Part shown: positions 45,715 through 57,475 of the stretch, piece after piece
Layout: each line of letters begins with the position of its first letter
Numbering within the stretch: position 1 is the stretch's first letter
Assembly (NCBI RefSeq): GCF_013373865.1
Contig: NC_050471.1
Span: forward strand, 8,531,307 to 8,595,306
Direction: 5' to 3'
Origin: Monomorium pharaonis
Lineage: Eukaryota; Arthropoda; Insecta; Hymenoptera; Formicidae
Length of the DNA: 64,000 nt
Notes under the pieces: model-generated
The model's database searches: none
What the model saw: only the letters and a program-made list of their open reading frames with translations
What the model was told of the DNA's origin: nothing
Translations under genes and position numbers: made by a program

Positions 45715-47956
45715 CTATCCTTTTATTGGCTGTGTGATATTTTGTGTTTTCTTCTTAACAGATTTAACTAGGGCTTTTAATTCCGTCGACAATTTTTCGT
45801 TCGTTTTTGGCTTTTTAAATTGCTTATCCTGAAAGTTACAATATATATTAGAAGAGTGCATAAATGGCTGTTAATGAAATTATTCTTTTACTTACATCTT
45901 CTGTGTGTGTTTCGGTATCAGCTCTTCTCTTCAATTTTTCATTAACTAAGGCTTCCGTACCCTTTGTCTTCCTATAACGTGAGTCTGCAGGATCGATATT
46001 GAAATGATGCGACGTGAACAAAGCGGCAAATCTTGGATCCTTAACATTAACTTCGAAATTGTCCTCTTTTGCTTCTTCTTGCACATTCTTTTTTTTGTTG
46101 AGACGTTTTCGTTTAGATTTTGACATAGTCGCGTTTTCTTCGATCTGCTTCATATTGAAATGCTTTTTGTCGTCTTCATCTTGATCCATCAGAAGCAATT
46201 CCAATTCAGCTTTACGTCGTTTCTCTTCCTGTTCGTTTGAATTGTCAACAGTAGGTTCGTTATCTTTCTTTCCTTTTCTATGAGATAACGATTTACTGTT
46301 TTTGAATTCGTCTGCAAAATATTTATCATTCATATCTACATCAGATGGCAAAGAATCTTCCGAATCTTCGCTTTTCTGACTTTCTTCTTTAAGTTTTTTC
46401 CTTTCTTCTCTTTTAGCTTTCTTTTTCGCTTTGCGTTTCTCTAGATATTGTTCAAAAGGTGTGAGCTCTTCCTTATTTTTCGTTCTCTCTTTGACTAACC
46501 TTTCAGCCTTTTCTTTAGTACCTAAACCCCATGAGAATTCCAATTCAACATCTTTGCTCTTCTTTGCTTCTTCTTCTTCTTCGATAGCTTTTAATATAGA
46601 TTTGTACTTTCCAATTGGATCATTATTTACCAGATCTGATTCTGAATTATCGTTGATTTTTTCAATTATGTCTTTCTTTTTTTCTACATCTAAAATAAAA
46701 TAAAAAATAATTTAATAAGTTTAGATTTAATATAAACATATACAAAATTAACAAAATCCTACCCGAGTCATCTTCACTACCGCTTGCCAGATACGTCTGT
46801 AGATCATTTTCATCAATATTTTGTAATTTTCCCGAATTTAATTTTTGTGTAAACTCTTGTCTATTTGGATCTGTTTCATCCCACGTTAATTGGACTTTAA
46901 CTTGTTGCAAAGCCGTTGTTGTAAATTGTCTTGGTTCATATTTAACAGGTTCGGGTATTTCAGTACATATCTCTTTAGCTTCCTTTAACAGACATTTAAT
47001 GTAAAAAAACTATGCTTCTTAATACTCTTTTCTTATAACTTCTATATTATTGTTCTAAGAGATACCTGATCAAATGTCATATCATCTGATATGAACCTGA
47101 GATCCAATCTAGTTGCAGTAGATTCATATTCGATACCATCGCATTCGGTATATACTTTGTTTGCCGTTTCCGCAGAATCAAATTCAGCAACAGCATAATA
47201 ATATTTCAATCGATTCAATTGATATTGCCTCAATTTTTCCATGTGATATTTCGCACCTTCTTCATTCTAAAAAAAGGGGCAGATGATTAATAAGAAAAAA
47301 ATTATACTGTACAACTGTAAACAAAACAGAAAGTCATTATTTTATACATTATCTTCATTTTCATCTTCACTTCCAATAGTCTCGTTTCTTAACTCTATTG
47401 GTCCATTAATCTCTTCTTCCTTCATGCGCTGCAGACCAAATTCTGATGGATAAATCTAAATTAAGTAAATACATAATTAATATATAATTCCCATTTCTAT
47501 TTTATAAATTTAAATAATTTTAATTTGTTTTAAATTTCAACATTTACTATTACTCTATTTCAAATATTATTAAAATTAATATTTTTTTGCAAAGTTAATT
47601 ACATATATTCCAATCCAAATATATCAATTGTAAAACAAATACATTAATACATTTATCTTTCTTATAACATTAATAATTACTATTTTAATCATTATATTAC
47701 TGTAACTGAATGAATGATTCCACCGCTAGGCAAGAATGAATTTAATAAAATCATCAAGTCCACAGCACGTATTCTATCCCAATCCATATTACAAATAGCT
47801 AATCGACGAGTAATGTCATCTGTAGTTTCAGCTTCTTTATCAAGTTCACCCCAGTTGTGTTCAATCTCTTCTTCTGCATCTAAATTAAATAACAAAATTA
47901 AAATAAAGATAAGACTTTTACATATTACTGTTTTACATATTACTTAAAAATGTTTA

Positions 47957-47995
<39 letters not shown>

Positions 47996-48004
47996 CGTGC
48001 GTGT

Positions 48005-48036
<32 letters not shown>

Positions 48037-48779
48037 ACACAAATTAATATATATATATAAAAGAATAACATTTTACCACTAGCTTCTGACGATTCTTCTT
48101 CAGAAGAACTACTGTCGGTCATCAGGACACCTTCTCCTCTGGCATAATTCACAGTAAGATCTCTTAGTTTCGTTTTAATTTCATCTGTAAGTCTGCTCTT
48201 TTCACCTTTTCGTCTTTTATGCAGCTGCTTATCATTTTCATCCAACTCTACTTGAGAAAATTCTTTGTCTTCACGTTCGTCTGATTTTTCGATAGAATCG
48301 TCTGAGAAATCGCTATCAGATTCGTCGTTATTGGCACATTCCTCTTTCGTTTTTATTCCAGACAAATTTTTCTTATTCAACGCATCATTTTTGTTCTTAT
48401 TTTCATTCTTGGAGTTATTCGTGGAATCAGCTTTTGATTCGATTTCCTTCGCCGTTTTCTTCTTGTCCTTTTCTTTCTTTTCCTTAGTGTCTTTTACTTT
48501 TTTCTCGCAGTCTTTCTTGTTTACAGATGATGTAGACTCATCCTCATCTTCATCCTCGCTGCTCGACAGCTCGTAATATTTTCGGAGATCTTCGGTGGTG
48601 GTTTGACTAACAGGTCTACCGCGCTTATCAATGGTATACTTGACCGTGAACTTTTTGTCCTTAAACATGTCCTTAAACCGATGATCGATTTTCACCTTCC
48701 TCTCGGTTTTGGGAATGCGACGAAACTTCGGATCTCTCGCAATATGCGCAAAACGCGCATCTTTCAGCATTTCATCCAT
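45715..48779 (-). CDS. ESF1: ESF1 homologue, pre-rRNA processing protein
   Basis: Seven exons on the minus strand: 48779-48077, 47879-47701, 47455-47348, 47266-47066, 46982-46763, 46689-45896 and 45828-45715; 2319 nt, 772 aa. ESF1/ABTAP is a nucleolar protein needed for 18S rRNA processing and small-subunit assembly (established in yeast). The N-terminus 'MDEMLKDARFAHIARDPKFR' and 'KTERKVKIDHRFKDMFKDKK' are family signatures, followed by a long acidic Lys/Glu/Ser-rich stretch. The conserved central domain spans exons 2-4: 'TRRLAICNMDWDRIRAVDLM', 'IYPSEFGLQRMKEEEINGP', 'RLKYYYAVAEFDSAETAN'. The C-terminal NUC153-like motif 'NVKDPRFAALFTSHHFNIDP' is in exon 6. Length is a little under human ESF1 (about 850). 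No defect. Confidence 0.96.
47958..48037. repeat. (AT)n-(GT)n compound microsatellite in ESF1 intron 1
   Basis: About 17 AT units followed by a GT-rich run with GTGC and TATG interruptions, between ESF1 exons 1 and 2. Confidence 0.95.
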
Positions 48780-48989
48780 TATTGCTGATATTGTTGATTA
48801 CTCTATTAAACTATAAACGCAATAATTTAATTTCTAAAATTTTATGTACACAGAAACGTTTTGTATACAGGAAAATTGCGCTCAGTCACACGTGGTCTTC
48901 GACACTTGAAGATAGGTTAGATTTAAATGCATAAGGATCAGTTAGGCCGAAAGCAGAGAACGACACGTAGGTGTCGTAGTCGTAGTCAT

Positions 48990-49380
48990 AAAGGGCCATC
49001 TACAATGGAGAGTCGTAGGCCGTAGCAGTAGTCGTAGAAAATGGGTGCTTTCCATTTAGTAACACAAGTCGACACAAGCATCGTTCTATCTTTTTTTATG
49101 TTCAATGAGTAACAAAGATAGAACGACACTTGTGTCGACTTGTGTCATTAAATGGAAAGCACCCAATGTCTCCACTTCGTATTGCTTTACTGTTTACAGC
49201 AGACATTGAGTCAATTCATTGCGTACTTACGATGAGCGTTGGGGCATTCGGGATTAGTTTTTGGTCGCCTTTCTTTGATGACCGGCTTGTATGTTATTGC
49301 TACGTCGTTTTTATTCTAGAAAGCATTGCCGTAGTTTTAGTGCTGTTATGGCTAAAACACTCCATTGTAGATGGCCCTTT
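48990..49380. mobile_element. Outer palindromic element interrupted by a second element
   Basis: AAAGGGCCATCTACAATGGA at 48990-49009 is the exact reverse complement of TCCATTGTAGATGGCCCTTT at 49361-49380. The inner arms show weaker symmetry (GCCGTAGCAGTAG-type motifs). A separate complete palindrome sits inside at 49043-49164, which suggests nested insertion. Confidence 0.7.
49043..49164. mobile_element. Palindromic element, shared-core family copy E3 (nested)
   Basis: GGGTGCTTTCCATTTA at the left mirrors TAAATGGAAAGCACCC at the right, and ACACAAGTCGACACAAG pairs with CTTGTGTCGACTTGTGT inside. The core at 49106-49120, read on the minus strand, is TATCTTTGTTACTCA, matching the elements at 23352 and 33773. 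Confidence 0.85.
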
Positions 49381-49411
49381 AAATGGCCCTTTAAATTAAG
49401 TGAAGTGTTAC

Positions 49412-49574
49412 TTAGGCCCGGTTCCACAACTCACGGTTAAATTAACTGGCCGATTATTCCATTGGAATTGATCAATCGTATTTGTTAATTTTGCTTAACG
49501 ACAAATACGATTGGTCAATTCCAATGGAACAATCAGCCAGTTAATTTAACCGTGAGTTGTGGAACCGGGCCTTA
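49412..49574. mobile_element. Long palindromic MITE upstream of ESF1
   Basis: TAGGCCCGGTTCCACAACTC mirrors GAGTTGTGGAACCGGGCCTT. Symmetry continues through ACGGTTAAATTAACTGGC and TTCCATTGGAATTGA/TCAATTCCAATGGAA to a short central loop. Nearly the whole 163 bp folds on itself; TTA/TTAA at both edges may be the target site. Confidence 0.9.
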
Positions 49575-49699
49575 ATCGTCGTGCGGGCATACGAAATCCT
49601 CGAAACGAATTTGTCTCCGTTCGTTGTATCTCGGCGCGTAATTTTCATTCAAACGCTTTTCTCACCGCTTTCCTCGGCCTGCGTTTCCACGAAGTTACG

Positions 49700-49835
49700 T
49701 GACGTCACGCCACTTTCGTGCCATGTTGATTTTCACCGCCAATCAGACGAGCCGTACTTTCACGTATTTTTTTAAACGTAAAGGTGCCATTTCATGGGCG
49801 TCAGTTGACGCGCGTCAAGACGATTTGTGACGTCA
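49700..49835. promoter_or_regulatory. Two perfect CRE sites (TGACGTCA)
   Basis: TGACGTCA occurs at 49700-49707 (in ACGTGACGTCACG) and again at 49828-49835. This 8-bp palindrome is the CREB/ATF binding site. They lie about 1 kb upstream of the ESF1 start and about 350-480 bp upstream of the candidate plus-strand start codon at 50183. The second copy lies inside the inverted-repeat element at 49782, so it may have been brought in by it. Confidence 0.45.
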
Positions 49836-50014
49836 TGTTAGTTTCTGCGTCGACGCTGAAGAAGTTCGAATTTTCTAACTTCTATAGCGTCAAACCAGCG
49901 TCCAATCGTCGCGTGCGATAGACAACGCGAGTTACAAAACTGACGCGTGAAAACCTTTGCGCATCAGAATTGGTCAGAATATTGGCGTCAACTGACGCCC
50001 ATGAAAAAGCACCT
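49782..50014. mobile_element. GC-rich element with ~30-bp terminal inverted repeats
   Basis: AGGTGCCATTTCATGGGCGT continues CAGTTGACGC and mirrors the right end GCGTCAACTGACGCCCATGA continuing AAAAGCACCT, with two or three mismatches. The interior carries further GCGTC/GACGC repeats. No coding frame. Confidence 0.85.
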
Positions 50015-50182
50015 TAACGGTCGCGCCAGGTCGCGCCAAGTGAAATTTTCGCGCGCGGTTTACGTTTTACTCGTGTGTGATATATTATCCGTAATATCGG
50101 ATTTGCCGAATAAAGTATCGGGCGATCGTTATTAGTGTGCGGTTCGAGAATAGCAGGATGATGTCAGCAGAAAGTGGCATCC

Positions 50183-50341
50183 ATGGAGCGACTCGGTAAA
50201 TATACTATTTTTTCAAGTGATACATTTTTTTACCTGCTTTTGTATTTGAGTTTAGGAATAATATTTATCACATTTTCAGAATCAAAACTGGAAAAGGAAT
50301 GTAGCAGCAGCATCAGCAGCAGGAGCAGCAACAGCAACTCG
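50183..50341 (+). CDS. Candidate 5' coding exons of a plus-strand gene
   Basis: Segments 50183-50195 and 50280-50341 are joined by donor actcg/gtaaat and acceptor cattttcag and leave a good donor ctcg/gtgagt at 50342. Read from ATG 50183 they encode 'MERLESKLEKECSSS' followed by a Ser/Arg/Asn-rich stretch, open to the end in phase 0. An upstream ATG at 50158 would end at a stop after 20 codons. No downstream exon was recognised in the window, so the gene would continue past long introns (GOSR2 would lie inside, on the opposite strand) or these may be untranslated exons. Identity unknown. Confidence 0.35.
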
Positions 50342-50460
50342 GTGAGTGAATTTTTATCAAATCAATTATTTGAATTTATATCATGTATATGTAGTATTGC
50401 ACATTTATAGAACACGATTATGCATATTTGCATAAAACATTTAAAATATGAATGCATATC

Positions 50461-50581
50461 AGGCCTGTTCTTTGTTGCTGCACTGCTGCACTGGTGCAAT
50501 AAACTAGAATAAGACAGAAATATTTTTTCCCATTCTAACTTATTGCACCAGTACAGCAGTGCAACAACAAAGAACAAGCCT
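50461..50581. mobile_element. Palindromic MITE, family A copy 2
   Basis: AGGCCTGTTCTTTGTTGCTG mirrors CAACAAAGAACAAGCCT, with the same GGTGCAATAA / TTATTGCACC inner arms as the copy at 21008-21129. Both are about 121 bp and roughly 85 percent alike by eye. Confidence 0.88.
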
Positions 50582-51432
50582 ATAATTGTAAAATTTACGG
50601 GTATAGCATGAACAACCAAATAAATGTGAACATAGCATAGAAGAGACCCAAAAAGTCATGCACATTACCTATGGAATTCATAGATATTTGATTATGTAGT
50701 TCAATGTGCACATTTTGTGCACATAGAGGCGCTGATGGATGAAAACACCTTAAAACAATGCTATGCCTGCTCTCAGATTTCTCTCTGGTACAATTTTATT
50801 CTATAAAAAATTGCATTAATAATTTTGTCTATTTTTAACAATTCTCTTTTTGCTATTTTAGAACAACTGCATTTATGTAATAGAATACAATTTTTAAGTT
50901 TTGATGAGAAAAAATTCAGATAGAAATAAATAAAGTGCAGCTAAACAAACACGATTTTCTATAATACATATTTGAAATAGCTACCCTAATAAAAACAAAT
51001 AATTTATAATAAAAATTAACAAAGAGTACAGTTTTAATACATTCGTAGATCAATTTATATGTAAATTATGTACATGGTATTTCCAAGAACTTTTTCATTC
51101 TTTTTATTGAAAATGTGAATAGTTTTATTAATATATTTGAGAAAATTATTAGTAAGTTTACAATAAATGTATTAGCAACAATTTTACAATAAAATATACA
51201 TGTGTTGTATCTTAGCATAATATAAAATATTTTGCAAATTGCATTTATCTTGGCATTCATATTTACATACTTACAATAGTCTTATAATAAATAACTCTAA
51301 ATATCTTGCAATCTACATTTTTTTTCATAAGCATATTATAATCATAGGTGAGAAAAAAATAACAAGTATATATTTCGAGCAAATGATTACAATCAATCAC
51401 AGATATATTACATTTAACAATTTGGAATGTTT

Positions 51433-52144
51433 CTAAGTGAGATAAACTATCACTAAGAGAATGATTATGCAAGTGAGAGTCATACCAAGGACTAAAATAA
51501 ATCCATCTTGCCTGGTTCGTTGCTCAATAAGCCTCATAGTGGTATTGGAAAGACCTAGAGTATTGCCAATGTCTCTCAGACGTTTGTGGGCACCTTTCAA
51601 TGTTATTCTCTGAGACCTCAAGTTGTCCAGGATGTTGTTGCCCTGATGTATCAGATCATCCATACCACGATCGGCGTTTTGTAAGTTGTCATTGTGCTGT
51701 ATAGTGTGATCGATAAAAATGTCCACATGATCATTGGTGGTAAACCTCCTGGCCAAAAGAGCATTTCTCTCTGCTTCCTCTCTCTGTTGCCGTATTACAC
51801 GGTTGCACCACGAGTTCAGGGCAGCGCTAAGATGACGGCTGTCATACTTCAGCTGGTCTACTCGCATCTTATTGTTTTGCCTTTGTGACACCGGACCCTT
51901 GAGACATAGCACATCGAGTCTCTCGCAATTGCTGAGAAAAATCATTTAAAAGTAAATTATATCGTACGTAGAAAAAAAAATTCGCAAATGATTATTCTAA
52001 TTACCTGTTGATGAGATTTATTTTGTTCTCGATAGCCTTTTGCACTTCCTGCAAATCTTCATTAGACGATTTTCTTTCAAGTTGCGAGAAAATATGTTGC
52101 GTTTCTTGTATCAATTTGTTAGTTTGATGATACAATGCCTCCAT
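51433..52144 (-). CDS. GOSR2: Membrin / Golgi SNAP receptor complex member 2
   Basis: Two exons, 52144-52005 and 51931-51433, give 639 nt and exactly 212 aa, the usual GOSR2 length. It is a Qb-SNARE acting in ER-to-Golgi and intra-Golgi vesicle fusion with syntaxin 5, Bet1 and Sec22/Ykt6 (established). The sequence shows the N-terminal helical region, 'RQNNKMRVDQLKYD' (residues 64-77), 'RRFTTND' (108-114), a SNARE motif with 'ILDNLRSQRITLKG' and Q154 at the expected ionic-layer glutamine, 'NTLGLSNTTMRLIEQR', and a C-terminal membrane anchor (about 191-211) ending 'VIVYLT'. I chose 'MEALYHQTNKL' as the start; an extension to 52192 has no family support. Intact. Confidence 0.97.
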
Positions 52145-52587
52145 TTTATTTTTATAAAAAGATTTTGATTGATGTACACAGGTAGTAATCAAAACAATCT
52201 TTACACAGCAAACATAAAATTATGTTATTTAACGTGCAAAGTAAAATTTTTGGTTTCTGTCTCCAGTAAATTCCGTGGAAACGATACGACTATTAAGCAC
52301 TAATAAATTGTTTTAGAATCAGTATAATAAAACAAAATTGTATTATATAAAAGGCGATTGATTGCATTCGCAATCTTCAAAAATCTTTCAAGCCACGTCT
52401 AAACTGGTTAAACACATGCCACACACACCGGACCGGACCTTAACCAATGACGTGTACCAACCATAGAATATAAAATTTGTAGATTAACACTTCATCAAAA
52501 AGAGATTACGCTAGTACTATGAGTGTGCTGATTGGCTGTTGGCTTAGAAAATTTTTCAGGACAAATGTGCTTAACGAAGCCAAATAC

Positions 52588-52589
<2 letters not shown>

Positions 52590-52642
<53 letters not shown>
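52590..52642. repeat. (AT)n microsatellite
   Basis: About 26 uninterrupted TA units. Confidence 0.95.
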
Positions 52643-52646
<4 letters not shown>

Positions 52647-55426
52647 CATGATAAATAATGACAAATAATATAATACATATGTATTATAATTTGCAGCGTT
52701 CTTGGAGCGAGAAATAAATTAAAATATTTAAATCAAAAAAGCTAATAAAAAGATATACATATATGAATAAGTAAAACAAAATAGAATTATAATAAAAATT
52801 AAAAATAAATAAATGATAAGAAAAAAACAAAATTCTTGGGAAAACAGTGATATGTTTTTGGGATGTGTTTAAATGTACAAATGCGACAACAAAAAACTCT
52901 TATAAAAATGTAATACTGCACAGTATTAAAAATTTGCTTGGCTATAATTACTCAGATAGGAATATGGTGAAATAAATGCACAATTATTGTATTTTTCTAT
53001 TTAGCTCAATTTCGCAATAATTGCAGATGAGACTACAAAACGCATATGTTTTGTTGAAAACGAATTTTGTAATATTATAAGTCGTAAATATTGAGAAAGT
53101 TGTGAAAGAAATTACTTTGCGTAAATATTTTAATTACGACATTAAATTGAAAAATAAATTTTAAATTTATTTACGTATAAATTATTAGGTATTGTTTTTT
53201 TTTTAAATTGCTACATGTACTAAAATTTAGAATAATTTCCAAAATTAGATTTACAATTATGACACGATATATTGTACATTACATTTTGAAACTAAATGCT
53301 ACTAAAATTTTTCTGCATGCGTTTCTATCTGGGTAATACTTATTTTTAGTATTAAATTATCACATATGTAAAATATATATTTTTATAAGGGAACAATTTG
53401 CTAATAGTCAATAATCGAAAGTGCTCTGTTTAGATCAAATTATTCGCACTTAAAAAATGTTTAACGACTATATACTTTTGCATTTCGCGCGCTTTGTGCA
53501 CATTGCGAGATTTTACAATTGCTTAAAAATAAGCAAAGCATTTCGTCGATGATGATCTTCAAACGGTTTGGTAGCGCGAAAGCGCTATATAATTTAGCGC
53601 GCGCTAATAAATTTTTGATATAAAGTAAAGAATTGACATTACCAACAATCAGTCGTTGTTTCATTTATCTATTAAGCTTGCTCATAAAAAAATGGCATTT
53701 AATTGTTTACAGAATACTGTAATTTTTATAACAATATCTCAATAATTTATAATAATTAACATTAATTATTTTTCTTAAAGTAATATTAATAAATTTAATC
53801 TAACACAGTAAGTTAATTTCTATCCTCTGTATACGAATTATTATAAAAGAATATTATAATATTTTCAGAAATATTCAAATTTAAATTTTATATTACAATA
53901 TTAGTTTCTCTTTTTTTTCAAATCTGCAATCATAATAATAATTAATTTTAATATTAATTGTATCAAAAATATTTATTTTTAATTACTAATATGTTTAATT
54001 AATTTATCAATATTAATTTACTAATATTAATATTCATTTTAGAGTAAACACAAAAAAATCTTAAAAATTAATACAATGGCAACATTTTAATTGTTTCTAG
54101 CACGCTACGCGTTTTCATCGAATAGATAATATATTTGTTCACACGTCTCTTTTCCGCGAATTTGCATTTACAAATTCGCAGAAGCGATTCGCTTGCGTGT
54201 GGAGAGGAACATGAAAAATTCTTGTTATCACATTCGTGCATGTATGCAACTCTTTCGGTACCGTTACGTACTAAAAATAGAGGATGCTAGAGCGCGAGTT
54301 AAAGCGAGCGTCTTTCCGCTCTTGCGTATACGCTGAGCCCAGGAATCTGTCGGCGATCGGCTCGGGGCTCTATTTCTTTAATGTAATCATAAATCACATA
54401 CGACGCGTTTGTATCGCGCGTTATATAGTAACTGCACAAGTTATTGCACAAGACAAGGGGAAATCCATTAAGGAACATGTAATAATCGGGAACGCAGGAG
54501 GAAGAAGCACGCTCTGACATGATTTACTACATAAAATAATCCAATAACAAGTTACACGATGACTAACACGTGCTGTTTGCGTCTCTCGCCATCTTTACGC
54601 TGAGATTTTTCGACCAACTTGGAGTCGATTTTTCTTAACGGAAGTTATGTAAAAAAAAAATCCTGACCGGTCTTTGAACTAAAAATAATTTAAGCTAAGT
54701 AAATACTATAAAAATATTATATAAAGGTAAATTTATAAAGGCACTTCTATTAATTAATTATCACAGAATGAAATAAAGTTTAATTAAGCAACGTGTAACG
54801 ATTAGGAAGCGGAAAGGGGGGAAGAAAAGAAAAAATTTTTCACGAGGCTTACAATGTATAATAGTCTAATAATAAATTATAAATACATGAATGCATATTA
54901 CAGCTATAAATACAAATTGGTGACATGAAAATGAGAAAGTATCCATCTGTATTGCGCGCGTACGCCATTCGTCTCGTTTGATATTGCCTTTTCTTCCCTT
55001 AGACGCGAGTCGGGCGATTGTCGATATTTGGCTCGAGAGAAACGATTCGGTACAATTTATATACGACGTGATTAGAAATTAACTTGATCACGTCAGTCCT
55101 GCGTGAGAAACGCGTCGATTTTGTTTTCATTAAACGATTCTTTCGAATTCTCTGTCGTACTCGGTCAAGTCTGGTCCCAGTACAGGTGTAAGACTCGCTC
55201 GCCGTGTAAAACGTTCCAGTTTGCCCCCTTCCCCCCCTCCCCCTCTCATTCGCTCACCCTGGACTTTGGGATGTTGCGCGCATCTCGTCGTCGTCGTCGT
55301 CATTATTTACGACGAGATGATGAGCGAGGCAGGCGAGAAGCGAGAGATGCCCAGAGATGAGGGGGACCCGAACGGATAACGGTACATTACGGGACTCATC
55401 GGAATTCACGGTACACTCTATTCCCG

Positions 55427-55457
55427 ACGTACGTACGTACGTACATACGTACGTATC
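55427..55457. repeat. (ACGT)n self-complementary tract
   Basis: Seven ACGT-like units with one ACAT interruption; each unit is its own reverse complement. Confidence 0.9.
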
Positions 55458-55598
55458 GTCCGTCACGATGCAGGTTTTGTTACGAGGTCCGGTTTCTTCG
55501 AGGAGCCAAGCGCAAAACGGGGCAACAGTCTTTTTCGCGTGGTCGGGGGAGACTCGCGTGTAACACAAGCGTGGCAGGAAGTAGTACGATGATCTTGA

Positions 55599-55630
<32 letters not shown>

Positions 55631-55663
55631 TTGGGTCAGCAGGCTGAAGTCGTGATGACATAC

Positions 55664-55790
55664 TCCCAGTAAATGGAGAACGCTTACTGCCGGTGTTACT
55701 ATAATTGCTACCGCTACAGGAAGCGCGAAGTGCTAAAAAAGAAGATGTAAGAAACGCCACGGCTGAAAGATACGGAAGTCCTACAGACAT
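55664..55790 (-). CDS. Candidate first exon encoding a signal peptide
   Basis: From ATG 55790 the minus strand encodes 'MSVGLPYLSAVAFLTSSFLA', a hydrophobic signal-peptide-like segment. 'LRASCSGSNYSNTGSKRSPF' follows, then a GTATGT donor directly after 55664, leaving phase 1. Without splicing the frame runs into a (GA)n microsatellite and non-descript sequence, which argues for a splice here. Next exons would lie at lower coordinates, where I recognise none. The 'SKRSP' dibasic site could suit a processed secreted peptide. This may also be a chance frame. Confidence 0.3.
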
Positions 55791-56633
55791 CCTTCAAGCT
55801 AGCATTTTTAATCGGCATTTCGGGTCATTGTGTTAAGCCTACGGGGGTTTTATACTAGAGCAATAATTTATTATCCTAATTAACTCGCGCGGATTCGTCG
55901 TTTCTACGTCAGTTTCGTAGAACAGATATGGTACAAAAGTAGCGGAGTATTGTTACTATTCTCACAATTAATTTTTACATTAGACCGAAGCTTGCAGATT
56001 TCATAATAACGATACTTATAAATGTAACGAGCAATATAAATGTAACTCTAGAGAATCTAAAATCCCGGCGCTGATGTATCTCTGTCTTTGTGCGTAAATT
56101 CGGATTTCCTGTCGTTCATTACCCTCGAACGACGCGGAAATCCTGGCCGGACAGGATGATTCATAAAAGTGTGCGATACGTCGTAAAGATAAATTACGTC
56201 AAGGCACGCCGACGATCCACGGTTGCCAATTCTGAGGCAAAAACGCGTCGATTTTATTGCGATATAATAGCGTGATTTACGGCAACGTAAGCGCTTAAGG
56301 GAGCCAGTCACTCAGCCCGCGGACGACTCCGTCGGTGGACACCTCACCAGGCTCACCTGAAACGCTATTTGCACCTGCTCGAAACCGGCTCGGGGAGGCG
56401 GCGAGTCTAGTGAACTCGATCGAATTCCGAGACCGGATTCCGCGAAACGGCGCTGCGCGTGTACTGCCCCGGATTTGCTTTTTCATTTGCCGGCCGGAAT
56501 ATGTGTCCTCCGGCCGAGGCTTCTTTTTTTGGCACAAAAAAAGAGAGATGAGAGCGGAAGGAGGATGAATCGCTCGAATCGTCCTTACATTCCCGGCTAC
56601 CCGTAAGCAGATTTCGATTGAGAAACACGTTTT

Positions 56634-56954
56634 ATCCCTAACAGCATTACATTGGTAGTACATTAGCTAATATTGATTAAACATTGGTTATATTGGGTTG
56701 TATTGGCTAACGTTTTCCTAATCTAATGTCAATATTGATTCATAAAATATTGGTTCCAAATTAGGATGCAATTAATATAAAAAAAATTGAATAATTTAAC
56801 ATTAATCGAATGTTAAACCAATATTGAGCTATAATATTACTGCTTACACCACGTAGCTAAATAAGCGTCTACTTTACAATATTGGACCAATATTGGGGAT
56901 ATTGAATTTACATTACTTCCCAACATTGCGCCAATGTTTTGTGCTATTAGGGAT
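56634..56954. mobile_element. Candidate mobile element with ATCCCTAACAGCA-type ends
   Basis: ATCCCTAACAGCA at the left and TGCTATTAGGGAT at the right form an imperfect inverted repeat. The interior repeats CAATATTGG/CCAATATTG motifs several times in both orientations. No coding capacity. Confidence 0.5.
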
Positions 56955-57049
56955 ATCGTGGTTCGAGTGTAACTAAATGTGCAGACTCATGATTTGACTC
57001 ATCCGCCCAGAGAGCGTCAGCCCAGAAGTATCAGACCTTGCCTGAAAAA

Positions 57050-57475
57050 CCCAGATAGCCAAGCGTGATGTAGCATTTTGAGCAAACTTAATGCATGTAT
57101 GCACAACATTGCACGTGTTGTTATAGATTTGCTATACATTTGTTGACATCGAAATAAAACATATTATGAATTCAACAACATGATTACTTATACATGCCAT
57201 CAGTTGAGGACACTTAAAAAAGGAAACGGTCAGCAATAATGATACATTATATTGTTTGCGATATAACAGCAACATGGCAACAACAAATGATTGATAACAA
57301 ATTAATGCTAACATGTTGCTATCAATTTGCCATTGTTAAAAATAGAATTCATATGAGTTCAACCTAACAGACATAATGCTGTTCCGATGCTCACCTTGTT
57401 CCGAGTTTGTCTAAATTAGTTACTGCACGATTGTTGGCAACATAATTGCAACATCAAGAGATTTGGCTATTTGGG
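57050..57475. mobile_element. Candidate mobile element with CCCAGATAGCCAA ends
   Basis: CCCAGATAGCCAA at the left and TTGGCTATTTGGG at the right differ by one base as an inverted repeat. The interior is rich in AACATG, CAACAA and TTGTTG motifs. No open frame of note. Confidence 0.5.
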
